Assembly: GCF_020171805.1 (NCBI RefSeq)
Contig: NZ_JAIVAF010000002.1
Location: forward strand, 1 to 52,984
Reading direction: 5' to 3'
Origin: Guptibacillus algicola
Lineage (GTDB): Bacteria > Bacillota > Bacilli > Bacillales > Guptibacillaceae
Length of the DNA stretch: 52,984 bases
Positions 34,113-42,364 of this stretch are shown piece after piece. Each line of letters begins with the position of its first letter. Positions within the stretch are counted from its first letter, which is position 1. Made by a program: the position numbers and the translations under genes. The notes beneath the pieces are model-generated. The model did no database searches, had not been told where the DNA came from, and was given only the letters and a program-made list of their open reading frames with translations.

Positions 34113-34688
34113 TTAATAGTGAACGTGGCTAACGAGTTCTGGTAAGTATGTTGGATCGCTATGTTCTACATAACGCTGATAGGCTTCCCTCGCAGGTGCT
34201 TGAAAGAATGCTAGTATGTATTCGGGATTAACGTGCAGATCTGTTTTGGATGAAATGTAGGCACCATAACTGCTCCAGGCATAGTCCGATGGTTTTTGAA
34301 CCATCTGGGCATTGACCGGATTAAGGTGAATGTATTTACTTAGGTGTACTTCATACAAGATAGAATCAAGCAGCTCAGCATTGTAGCGGCCTTGAAATAC
34401 GTGTCCTGCATAGTCATATTTTTTATTGAAATAACGGGCATAGTTGGAGTTGATGACTTTCATGATTTCACCGGGTGGGTAATCGAAGGTTTCGATGGAG
34501 AGATGCACATGGTTAGTCATGAGGCAGTATGCGTGTAAGCGAAACGGAAAAGCGGTACGAGCTTGTTCTAGAAACTTAAAATACGTAAGACGATCTACTT
34601 GCTCATTGAACAATGAAGACTTGCGGTTCCCTCGGCAAACAATGTGGTACTTTGCCCCTGGAAACCAAATTCGTTTCTTTCGAGCCAT
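34113..34688 (-). CDS. REP-associated tyrosine transposase (RAYT), Y1/IS200-like
   Basis: A 191-residue single-strand transposase-like protein (PF01797 group). It begins with RKKRIWFPGAKYHIVCRGN, characteristic of the RAYT branch, has the HUH metal motif NHVHL (H60, H62) and a YIHLNPV segment with the presumed nucleophile Y119. RAYTs nick and join the foot of REP hairpins and are thought to have spread REP elements. The ATG at 34688 is preceded by AAAGGAG; an upstream in-frame extension has no site. A REP palindrome lies 124 bp upstream (34814-34837) and at least eight more are in the window. No IS ends are visible, as expected for a domesticated RAYT. Confidence 0.9.
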   Translation of the reverse strand: MARKKRIWFPGAKYHIVCRGNRKSSLFNEQVDRLTYFKFLEQARTAFPFRLHAYCLMTNHVHLSIETFDYPPGEIMKVINSNYARYFNKKYDYAGHVFQGRYNAELLDSILYEVHLSKYIHLNPVNAQMVQKPSDYAWSSYGAYISSKTDLHVNPEYILAFFQAPAREAYQRYVEHSDPTYLPELVSHVHY

Positions 34689-34811
34689 TCGAATTGCTCC
34701 TTTAAGAGAGGAAGATGAGGAATTACTATTACTGCGTGGTTGATAGTTGTAGTATACCACTTTCTATTATTTGGGAATAGTTAAATTTTAAAATATTTGG
34801 AAATATTTTAA

Positions 34812-34839
34812 AGGGGGTCAGGCACGTGCCTGACCCCCT
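34812..34839. repeat. REP-type palindrome 10, next to the RAYT gene
   Basis: Same GGGGTCAGG / CACGTG / CCTGACCCC core as palindrome 1, extended by two bases on each side. On the minus strand the head ATTGTTTAGAG follows the TAA stop of the amylopullulanase gene (34851), so it probably terminates that gene. Confidence 0.88.
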
Positions 34840-34850
34840 CTCTAAACAAT

Positions 34851-37800
34851 TTACTTTTCTACTATTTCTTTTACGACTTCTTCGCTTACTGCACCTGTTC
34901 CGCCTAGTATTGTGAATTCGTTTGCTTTCAGCTCCTTCATAGCTTTCGCAGTCGATTCAGGTAGTTTGTTAGGTTGAACGAGGAGCATTGCTGCATCACT
35001 CTTCGCTGCTAGTACAGATCCCGATAGTGCATCAGCAAATTCCATTCCAGTCGCGATAAAGACGTGCTGTGATGGATTCAACTCAGTTGCCACTGCAGCT
35101 GCTGTACCGAAGCGATCTTTTCCAGATACTCTCTTTGGATCTGGTAGAGATGTAAGAACGTTCTCTTCTACTACCCCAGATCCTCCAACAACAATCGAAG
35201 CTTCTTTTGAATCTAGTGCTTTCTTCGTTGATGATGGTACCTTGTCTTTTAACGTGAATAAGATTGGATAGCCCTGTTCAGCTGCATATGATGCTCCAGA
35301 TAGCGCATCAGGGAAATCTAGTCCGTTTACAACGACCGCCTTATCAGAAGCTCCCATTCGAGCTGAGATATTAGCAGCTGTTTCAAAACGATCTTTCCCG
35401 CTAATACGATCAACTTTTACGTTTAGTCCACGTAGTTCATACGCAACATAGCTCGATACCGCGCCTTCTCCACCAAGAATAATGACCTTCTTAGCTCCAA
35501 GGCGTTTAATTTCTTCTTTCACAACAGGTGTTAATCGATCTTCTCCAGTTAATAAGATCGGCGCATCCAGCTTGTACGCGTAAGGTCCCCCTGCAAGCGC
35601 ATCTGCAAAGTTATTGCCATTAGCTAGTACAACTGTATCTGCTTTCTCCCAACCTTTCTTCGAGATGTCGACAGCTGTTGAGAAGCGGTCTTTTCCAGAT
35701 AAACGAACTGGCTCTTTCGCTGGCTCACCACCCTTTGTTACCTTCCACGTGTATTCTTTTGTATTCTTCGCAATTGCTCCACCATCGTTGTTAAAAATCT
35801 CAGCTTTGTTTTCTTCAGATGGTTCGATTGTAATTGGAATTTCATTTTCGCCATTATCAAGCTTCACTTCATGACTGAATGTCATATCATCATTCACGTT
35901 GACATTCTCACCATTAATCGTCAGAACGCCTTCTTTGATCGCATTCCCTTTGAACGTGACGGTGTCACCTTCCACCTCTGCCCCGTTCTCTGGTGAATTC
36001 ACAACAACCGGCATGTCGATCCAACGAAGGATCTCATCTTCAACGACCATTTTGTTACCACCCTGATTTGTCACTGTAACGCTCAAATCAGTTCCAATCG
36101 CACCATAACCATAGTAACTAACGTCATCATCCGTTTTATCTGAACGCGTATGATCAGCTAGTCCTTCTTGATCCCATGATTCACCTTTTGCATACTTGTA
36201 CGTTAGCACAGTTCCTTCAGGGAACGTTTTTGTGAGCTCCCAATCAGGTGATACAGCACCATTTCGTGACATTTCCCACGCACTCGTGCTCCATCCGTTC
36301 TGACTTCCAGGCATCGTAACCTTCGCACTTAGAGGCGTGTAGTCTGGAGCATGCACCTTGAACGTGACATCGACCATAACAATATCCGGTGTGATTGAAA
36401 CCGCATTTGACACCGTTTTGTTTCCTGATTGGTCGTATGCCACTACTCTATACTCGTACGTTTTTCCATTTTCTACAGCAAAATCTGTGTAGCTAACTTT
36501 TTCAGCGTCCTGAATCAACTCAATCGTTTTACCGTCTCTCTCAATTCCGAAGAGGTAAGGGTTGTCTGCCCCCTCAAGACTCCAGTTCAATGTGACTTGA
36601 CCGGATTCTTTAAGCGGCTCCTCCAGGTTTACTGCGTCTGCAGGCGCTTTTTTATCTTCTGGATTTTGAGTTAACGTGACTTCCTCAGTATTCGTGGTTT
36701 TCCATGTTTCACCACGATCTGTTGTAAATGCGAGGCGGTAGGAATATGTTCCAGTTTCAATTGGTTGGAACGTCCCCTTGAACATGTTGTATCCGTTACC
36801 GTCGCCACCTTGCCCTTTATATGTGGCTTTCGAATCAATCCAATCGCCACCTTGCTTGATTTGAAGCTTTGCCATCAATCCTTCTGCTTGGCCTGACTCT
36901 GTAGCACCTTCGATCTTCACACCAGCTTCAATCATAAATGTTTGTGATAAATCGAGAACAGCATCGTCCACACTGTTTACGTTCGTAATATCATAACTTC
37001 CATCTTTCCACTCATAATGTGGAATGGCTGCATCCTTTGTTTCAGTGATGGTCGACTCATTCCCATCAGCATCAACAGCCGTTACAGCAAAGTAGTATGA
37101 CTGACCGTTTGTTAATCCATCGACTTTAATCGAAGTCTTGTCAGTAAGCGTTACTTCTTCGTACATCGCCCCTTGTAGAGTAGATCGATAGACTTTGTAC
37201 TGTGCTGCATCTCCCTTCCAAGAAAGGTCTGCACTTCCTTCTCCAACAGTTACCTTAAGCTCACTCACCGCTGTTGGAAGCTCAAAATTCTGTCCGCTAT
37301 CAGCAACCATCATACGACCAGTCATTGCTGGTACGGAGACAGTTAGCACTCCATTTTTCACAGTCGCACTGTACTCTTTTGAAAGTCCGTCAGTGAATGA
37401 GATATTGTTCTTCACAAGACCTTTCACATCTAGTTCAACTGTTTGCTTATCGTTGCCGCGGTTCACTGCGATTACTGCAGCACCCTCTGCATTCGTACGC
37501 GCATAAACATACACGTCACCATCCGCATGCAGGGTTTTCAGGTCACCGTACGCAAGTAGATCGGCATTCGCTGTTCTTACATCACCAGCGTTTTGATAAT
37601 GCTTTACTAACGATTCATTCTCTCCACCCCATGGGTATGTGCGGCGATCGTCAGGGTCTTTAGATCCTGTTACACCAGCTTCATCACCATAGTAGATGGT
37701 TGGCGCACCAGGGTAACCCATTTGCAGCACTGCTGCAAGCTTCAATCGTTTCACACCTAGTTCATGGTCATACTTTGGATCAAACTCAGCACGTTCGTAC

Positions 37801-40376
37801 GTATCTGTTCCTCCACCAAGTACATATACGGCACGTGGGGTATCATGAGAGCCCATCAAGTTCATGAGCGCACGGAATGCTTCATCCGGATAATCCTCTT
37901 GAACAGCTCTTAGCTTCTCATCGGCACTTGCCGCGTTACCATTTTTCAAGAAGTCCAAAATTGCTCCTTCAAAACGGTAGTTCATAACCGAATCGTACTG
38001 ATCACCAAGAAAATATTTAGAAGCATCATCCCAAATTTCACCCAGGATCAAAGGTTCTTCCCCTTCTTTAAGCGTTGCTCCTGCACCCGCGACTTCTTTT
38101 GATTTCAGCTCATCGCGGAACTCACGCCAAAATTCCATATCTACTTCGTTCGCAACATCGAGGCGCCAGCCTGATGCACCATTCGTGATCCAGCTTTTCG
38201 CTGCAGAGTCTTCGTCATACATAATGTAATCTGAGAATTTCTTGTTGTTTAATTCGCTTGCGTAATCAACGGCATCACCAGATACACTTTTGATTTCAGG
38301 TAGAGAATCATAACCCCACCATGCTTGATAATCATAGCGTTCGTTGCCGTTTTCATCCTTTACGATTTCATTCTTGATATTAAACCAGTTGTGAAAGCCA
38401 TATTCATCATTAAACGTTTGGCCTTCTTTTTCAAGCTGCTTGCGTGCTTCGGTTTTCGCATCCTCTTCAGAAAGTCCTTTATCGTTCATCAAATCATAGA
38501 TAAGTGACCAGTACTCATATGCACCAACAACGTCATATTTTCCATAACGATCAAAATAGATCGAGTCATCGCCGACGTGGTTGAACACACCATCCATGAT
38601 CAGATGCATGTCACGCTTCTCAAGCTCTTTCGTAAATGCTTCGAACTCTTCTGGCGTACCGAATAATGGATCGATCGTCTTCCAATCCGTTGCATCGTAT
38701 TTATGATTCGATGCAGCCTCTGCAATTGGATTAAGGTAAATCGTGTTTACTCCAAGAGACTCGATGTAATCTAGCTTTTCATGGATTCCTTTTACGTCAC
38801 CACCAAAGAAATCATTGCTCCAGATTCCATCGCCCTCGTATCCAGAACGGTCAGCTAATCTTGGGTTATCAGGAAGCTCTGCCCATTCCTTCTGTTCAAT
38901 TGGCTCAAGTCCTCGTGCATATTTTTTGGCATCATCGTTATTCTCGTTTCCGTTGTAAAAACGGTCAGGGAATATTTGATACACAACCGCTTCCTTCATC
39001 CAGTCAGGTGTCTGGAACCCAGGATCAAAGACAGTCAGTTGATAAAGTTCTGCGTTTCCATCGACTGCTTTCCCTTTAGACCCTTGCTTTGTATCTTCTC
39101 CGTACTCGGCCTTTGCAGCACCGTCACGAACAATGAATTTGTACCCATAAAGCCCTTTATCTTCCGGCGTCACGTCTGCTTCAAAGAAATCCATTCCATC
39201 AGTAGTCGCTGCTTTTTCCATTGAAACGAGCTTACTTGTACCAGTGTTTTGGTTCTTAAGATAAAGCTCTACTTTCGTAAGATCATCTTTCTTAGCTGAG
39301 AGACGGAGCGTAACCGTTTCGCCTTCTTTCACAGCCCCGAATGGAGCGCGGTAAGCTTCTTCCCATGAGTTATGTAGGAGTTGATCTTTGTTAATCGCTC
39401 CATCAGAACCTTCAGGACTGTAATCAGTGCTCACATCTTTCGTTTCAGCATTAAATTGAAACGTGATCGTTGCATCCGATAGAACGTTAAGTGCAGCATT
39501 TCCACCAGGGTACTCTTCACCCCAGTCGTTTCCTAAAACTACTTTGTATTCGTAATTTCCTTTTGGTACATCAGCTGTATATGTGTAGACGTTATCGAAA
39601 TTATCATCTGTGAAAAATGCAGTAGAAGTACTAGGGCTCCACTCATCTCCAGCATCGATTGCAGGCTGAATAGACCCAACTAATCTTGGCTGCTTTTCAT
39701 CAGCAATTTTGTTATAAGTAGTAGAATCAGCTACAACATGCGTCCCATCGTGATAATAAAACGTTACTGTAGTAGCTTCAGAAAGCTCAAGAGGAATGTT
39801 TCCACCATCTTTTCCATAGCTTTCGCCCCACGATTGGTTAATCGCAATCTTATATTCATATTTACCTGCAGGAAGTTCAGCAGTAAATTCATAGAATCCA
39901 TTTCCTTTGTCTTCCATGATGGTTTCAGTCGCTTCAGGCTTCCAGTCAACATCAGCGCCTAGCTCCGTTTGAAGGTCACCAACAAGGGTAACTGTGCGTT
40001 CTGTAGTCGCCTCACCGATTTGGAATACACTGTTATCTCCTCCATCAGGATTGAGAGGATCCTTTATCCACTCACCATCAACGATAAACTTATATTGATG
40101 TTTACCATCTGATAAATCATCAACCTTAAGGCTCCAGACATTTCCGTCACCTTTCGTCATGTCAAGTGCGCCGTCTTCCCAGTTGGTAAAGTTACCGGCA
40201 ACTTTTACAGAAGACTTACTGCCGTCTCCTTGATAGTTAAACGTAGCGCTCGACTTATTAATTACAGGACTCGAAAGCTCTGCCGCTTCAACACCAGGCA
40301 TAGCCCCTGCCAATAATTGCAACACGAGAATGATTGCAAGTGACAGCGAAAGCTTTTTTCGATTACGCCGTTTCAT
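34851..40376 (-). CDS. Wall-anchored amylopullulanase-like GH13 enzyme with CWB2 repeats
   Basis: A 1841-residue secreted alpha-glucan hydrolase. After the signal peptide come a CBM48-like module (VKVAGNFTNWEDGALDM), two pullulanase X25-type modules (LVGDLQTELG..., LVGSIQPAID...), an alpha-amylase N-terminal Ig-like domain, and the GH13 barrel with nucleophile D740 (GWRLDVAN), acid/base E780 (GEIWDD) and D845 (GSHDTPR). Fn3-like and further starch-associated modules follow, then three CWB2 repeats (RLSGKDRFSTA, RISGKDRFETA, RVSGKDRFGTA). It should cut starch, pullulan or related glucans at the cell surface. The ATG at 40376 follows AAAGGGGG. Several GCAAACG boxes upstream suggest LacI/CcpA-type control. 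Confidence 0.92.
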   Translation of the reverse strand: MKRRNRKKLSLSLAIILVLQLLAGAMPGVEAAELSSPVINKSSATFNYQGDGSKSSVKVAGNFTNWEDGALDMTKGDGNVWSLKVDDLSDGKHQYKFIVDGEWIKDPLNPDGGDNSVFQIGEATTERTVTLVGDLQTELGADVDWKPEATETIMEDKGNGFYEFTAELPAGKYEYKIAINQSWGESYGKDGGNIPLELSEATTVTFYYHDGTHVVADSTTYNKIADEKQPRLVGSIQPAIDAGDEWSPSTSTAFFTDDNFDNVYTYTADVPKGNYEYKVVLGNDWGEEYPGGNAALNVLSDATITFQFNAETKDVSTDYSPEGSDGAINKDQLLHNSWEEAYRAPFGAVKEGETVTLRLSAKKDDLTKVELYLKNQNTGTSKLVSMEKAATTDGMDFFEADVTPEDKGLYGYKFIVRDGAAKAEYGEDTKQGSKGKAVDGNAELYQLTVFDPGFQTPDWMKEAVVYQIFPDRFYNGNENNDDAKKYARGLEPIEQKEWAELPDNPRLADRSGYEGDGIWSNDFFGGDVKGIHEKLDYIESLGVNTIYLNPIAEAASNHKYDATDWKTIDPLFGTPEEFEAFTKELEKRDMHLIMDGVFNHVGDDSIYFDRYGKYDVVGAYEYWSLIYDLMNDKGLSEEDAKTEARKQLEKEGQTFNDEYGFHNWFNIKNEIVKDENGNERYDYQAWWGYDSLPEIKSVSGDAVDYASELNNKKFSDYIMYDEDSAAKSWITNGASGWRLDVANEVDMEFWREFRDELKSKEVAGAGATLKEGEEPLILGEIWDDASKYFLGDQYDSVMNYRFEGAILDFLKNGNAASADEKLRAVQEDYPDEAFRALMNLMGSHDTPRAVYVLGGGTDTYERAEFDPKYDHELGVKRLKLAAVLQMGYPGAPTIYYGDEAGVTGSKDPDDRRTYPWGGENESLVKHYQNAGDVRTANADLLAYGDLKTLHADGDVYVYARTNAEGAAVIAVNRGNDKQTVELDVKGLVKNNISFTDGLSKEYSATVKNGVLTVSVPAMTGRMMVADSGQNFELPTAVSELKVTVGEGSADLSWKGDAAQYKVYRSTLQGAMYEEVTLTDKTSIKVDGLTNGQSYYFAVTAVDADGNESTITETKDAAIPHYEWKDGSYDITNVNSVDDAVLDLSQTFMIEAGVKIEGATESGQAEGLMAKLQIKQGGDWIDSKATYKGQGGDGNGYNMFKGTFQPIETGTYSYRLAFTTDRGETWKTTNTEEVTLTQNPEDKKAPADAVNLEEPLKESGQVTLNWSLEGADNPYLFGIERDGKTIELIQDAEKVSYTDFAVENGKTYEYRVVAYDQSGNKTVSNAVSITPDIVMVDVTFKVHAPDYTPLSAKVTMPGSQNGWSTSAWEMSRNGAVSPDWELTKTFPEGTVLTYKYAKGESWDQEGLADHTRSDKTDDDVSYYGYGAIGTDLSVTVTNQGGNKMVVEDEILRWIDMPVVVNSPENGAEVEGDTVTFKGNAIKEGVLTINGENVNVNDDMTFSHEVKLDNGENEIPITIEPSEENKAEIFNNDGGAIAKNTKEYTWKVTKGGEPAKEPVRLSGKDRFSTAVDISKKGWEKADTVVLANGNNFADALAGGPYAYKLDAPILLTGEDRLTPVVKEEIKRLGAKKVIILGGEGAVSSYVAYELRGLNVKVDRISGKDRFETAANISARMGASDKAVVVNGLDFPDALSGASYAAEQGYPILFTLKDKVPSSTKKALDSKEASIVVGGSGVVEENVLTSLPDPKRVSGKDRFGTAAAVATELNPSQHVFIATGMEFADALSGSVLAAKSDAAMLLVQPNKLPESTAKAMKELKANEFTILGGTGAVSEEVVKEIVEK

Positions 40377-40407
40377 CGTTATCCCCCTTTTTAGTAGTAT
40401 CAAATCG

Positions 40408-40491
40408 TGAAACCGTTTGCATAACTGCCGTTTGCGAAATCGTTTGCACAATGTTGCACAAACAATATCGATATTCTATCATAGGCAAACG
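40408..40491 (-). promoter_or_regulatory. Cluster of GCAAACG operator half-sites upstream of the amylopullulanase gene
   Basis: On the minus strand GCAAACG occurs at 40414-40420, 40429-40435 and 40441-40447, and its inverse CGTTTGC at 40485-40491. TGCAAACGGTTTCA (40408-40421) matches the catabolite-response-element consensus at all but one conserved position. LacI-family regulators such as CcpA or MalR recognise this type of sequence. Repression by glucose or induction by maltodextrins is inferred. Confidence 0.6.
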
Positions 40492-40549
40492 CTTCCATCT
40501 TATGATGCCACAGGTTCAACTTGTAATCAACAGTTTTTGTTGAATTGTT

Positions 40550-40936
40550 CTAATTTTCATACATTTCAATAGGCAGTCCATCAGGGTCTTGAAAAAACGT
40601 GAATCGCTTTCCGGTTAGTTCGTCCACTCTAATGGTTTCAATACTTTCGATCCCTTTATTTCTTAACTCTTGCACGCACTGATCTATGTCGTCCACCTCA
40701 AAGGCTATATGTCTAAGGCCTCTCGCTTCAGGGTAGCTAGGACGTTCTGGTGCATTGATGAATGAGAACAATTCTATTTGAGAATGCTCACCAACGGAGA
40801 GATCAAGCTTGTATGATTTACGCTCTTCTCGATATGTTTCTCGTATTATGGAGAGACCTAGCACATTCACATAAAAATCCTTCGAACGCTCATAATCTGA
40901 GCAAATAACCGCAACATGGTGTAATTTCTTGAACAT
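40550..40936 (-). CDS. VOC (glyoxalase/bleomycin-resistance fold) protein, YaeR-like
   Basis: A 128-residue vicinal-oxygen-chelate protein with two beta-alpha-beta-beta-beta modules. Metal ligands would be H7 (KLHHVAV), the Glu of QIELFSF, the His of GLRHIAFEVDD and the C-terminal Glu of PIEMYEN. It resembles the YaeR/GloA2 group of uncharacterised metalloenzymes, commonly annotated as glyoxalase-like. The reaction is not known. It is followed 62 bp upstream by an SDR gene on the same strand, possibly one operon. Confidence 0.85.
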   Translation of the reverse strand: MFKKLHHVAVICSDYERSKDFYVNVLGLSIIRETYREERKSYKLDLSVGEHSQIELFSFINAPERPSYPEARGLRHIAFEVDDIDQCVQELRNKGIESIETIRVDELTGKRFTFFQDPDGLPIEMYEN

Positions 40937-40998
40937 CTGTATATCACCTCTTATTAAACGTAGCGAGCGATGCTCATTCCGTCAACTAAGAGACTCCT

Positions 40999-41766
40999 CT
41001 ATAGGAGTGATTCTGCACCATCGACAAACATCGCTGTTCCAGTCACATGACTTGAAGCACCTGATACTAGAAAGTAAACAACATCAGCTACTTGCTCAGG
41101 ACTACCAGCTTTTTCTTTTAACGGGTGACTCCCTTCTGGATACTCAACAGGAATTTCAATTTCTTGAATACTATCTTTTGGATTCGTATTTTCTTCAATA
41201 TTCGTTTCGATCGCACCCGGGCAAATTGCGTTCACCCTTATGTTGTACTGAGCTAACTCAAGAGCCGCCATCTTCATAAAAGCAACCTGACCGGCTTTCG
41301 ATGTACTGTATGCAGACATTCCGAAGTTTGAGAACGTTCGATTTCCATTTATCGAACTTGTGATAACAATACTTCCACCTTGTTTCTTCATATAAGGAAC
41401 AATATGTTTCACCATAATAAATGTGCTTCTTAAGTTCGTGTGGATCGTGTTGTCCCAATCCTCTACCTTCATCTCTTCTATCGATTCTAATGTGCCGTTA
41501 ATTCCAGCATTGTTAAACAGACAATCGATGGTACCGAATTGTTGACTAATTTCTTTAAGCGCATTTGTTACTTGATCCTCATCCGACACATCGACCTCAA
41601 ATGCAAGAGCTTCTCCTCCATCCGAGATGATTTCTTTTTTCACCTCTTCAGCACGACTTTCTTTTACATCAAACAAACATACTGTCATACCTTCTTTCGC
41701 AAATCGCTTTGCAGCGGCTTCCCCAATACCAGAACCTCCACCAGTTATTACAGCTATTTTCTTCAT
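40999..41766 (-). CDS. Short-chain dehydrogenase/reductase
   Basis: A 255-residue classical SDR. The cofactor loop is TGGGSGIG at 8-15, NNAG is at 85-88, the catalytic Ser is in VITSS (about 138) and the active-site pair is Y153/K157 in YSTSK. The Asp at the end of beta-2 (LFDVKES) suggests NAD(H) preference. The substrate is unknown. The ATG has an AGGAGGGATTC ribosome site. It is the first gene of a probable two-gene unit with the VOC protein. Confidence 0.88.
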   Translation of the reverse strand: MKKIAVITGGGSGIGEAAAKRFAKEGMTVCLFDVKESRAEEVKKEIISDGGEALAFEVDVSDEDQVTNALKEISQQFGTIDCLFNNAGINGTLESIEEMKVEDWDNTIHTNLRSTFIMVKHIVPYMKKQGGSIVITSSINGNRTFSNFGMSAYSTSKAGQVAFMKMAALELAQYNIRVNAICPGAIETNIEENTNPKDSIQEIEIPVEYPEGSHPLKEKAGSPEQVADVVYFLVSGASSHVTGTAMFVDGAESLL

Positions 41767-41997
41767 TAAGAATCCCTCCTCACCTCCGTTCTATACCCGC
41801 ATCCTTGTTTTCTCAGTCCCATAAAATAACAAGAAATATGTATGAATGCTATGAAATACGAAAATTTTGGAGCACGTATAGTCCTTCTCTTATGATATGA
41901 CAAAAAAAGTTTTTTTGAATAACAAGAAACAACAAATTTCTTATATTATTCAGACTATTATAGAAGTAAGACATCATTTGTATACATAGGTCCAAAG

Positions 41998-42120
41998 TAG
42001 TGGGTATCCTCCAGCAAACGGCACCCTGCTTTGAAAAAAGCAGATCGCAAAGTTACCAGATCTAAGGGAGTATCAGATAAAATCCTATGATGGCTGAACT
42101 ACCTGGAACATAGAGGAGGA
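41998..42120 (+). promoter_or_regulatory. Cyclic di-GMP-I (GEMM) riboswitch upstream of sinI-like gene
   Basis: The elements of a c-di-GMP-I aptamer are present in order. AGCAAAC has a G at 42014, where cGAMP-type variants have A. A perfect 7-bp stem CTGCTTT/AAAGCAG with a GAAA tetraloop follows (42026-42043), then CGCAAAG (42046-42052). A tetraloop receptor is made of TCTAAG (42061-42066) and TATGA (42086-42090), and the 3' segment is GGCTGAACTACC. CCAG (42011-42014) and CTGG (42103-42106) can close the outer helix. TCCTCC (42007-42012) is complementary to the Shine-Dalgarno GGAGGA (42115-42120), giving a plausible expression platform in which aptamer closure would free the ribosome site. 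Confidence 0.85.
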
Positions 42121-42125
42121 GTGGA

Positions 42126-42263
42126 ATGAATACAGGTGAAAAGGTGAAGCTAGACGAGGAATGGGTTTATCTAATTCTTACAGCAAAAGAACTGGGATTA
42201 TCAGTAGAAGAGGTGAAATCGTTTATTCGAAAGGAGGAAATAGTCAGGGATTCTCATAATTGA
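42126..42263 (+). CDS. sinI: SinI-like antirepressor (riboswitch-controlled)
   Basis: A 45-residue protein consisting almost entirely of a SinI domain: LDEEWVYLILTAKELGLSVEEVKSFIRKEE aligns with B. subtilis SinI LDQEWVELMVEAKEA...EEIRKYL. SinI binds SinR through a helical hairpin and releases SinR-repressed biofilm genes. The ATG at 42126 follows GAGGAGGA by five bases. The c-di-GMP-I riboswitch lies directly upstream, so synthesis is probably tied to c-di-GMP. sinR follows 102 bp downstream with its own promoter, the same order as in B. subtilis. Confidence 0.88.
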   Translation: MNTGEKVKLDEEWVYLILTAKELGLSVEEVKSFIRKEEIVRDSHN

Positions 42264-42286
42264 TAGGTAGAGTGATTGACGCTTTT

Positions 42287-42321
42287 GTTCTATTTACGGA
42301 ACATAACCATACTGATATAAT
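42287..42321 (+). promoter_or_regulatory. sinR (first copy) promoter with SinR-type operator
   Basis: TTTACG (42293-42298), 17 bp, TATAAT (42316-42321). The dyad GTTCTATTTACGGAAC (42287-42302) covers the -35 and contains the GTTCTNT core recognised by SinR. The same arrangement recurs at the second sinR. Confidence 0.75.
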
Positions 42322-42364
42322 ACTTAGTATCTAAGAGATTTGTCGAAGTATGGGAGGGTAAGAG

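Noticed and set aside
71-34839. The repeated palindromes as a CRISPR array
   Set aside because: They are dispersed over 35 kb in intergenic places with no regular spacers and no cas genes. They fit REP elements with a RAYT.
42276-42281. TTGACG as the -35 of the first sinR promoter
   Set aside because: It is 34 bp from the TATAAT. TTTACG at 42293-42298 has the right 17-bp spacing and the same geometry as the second sinR promoter.
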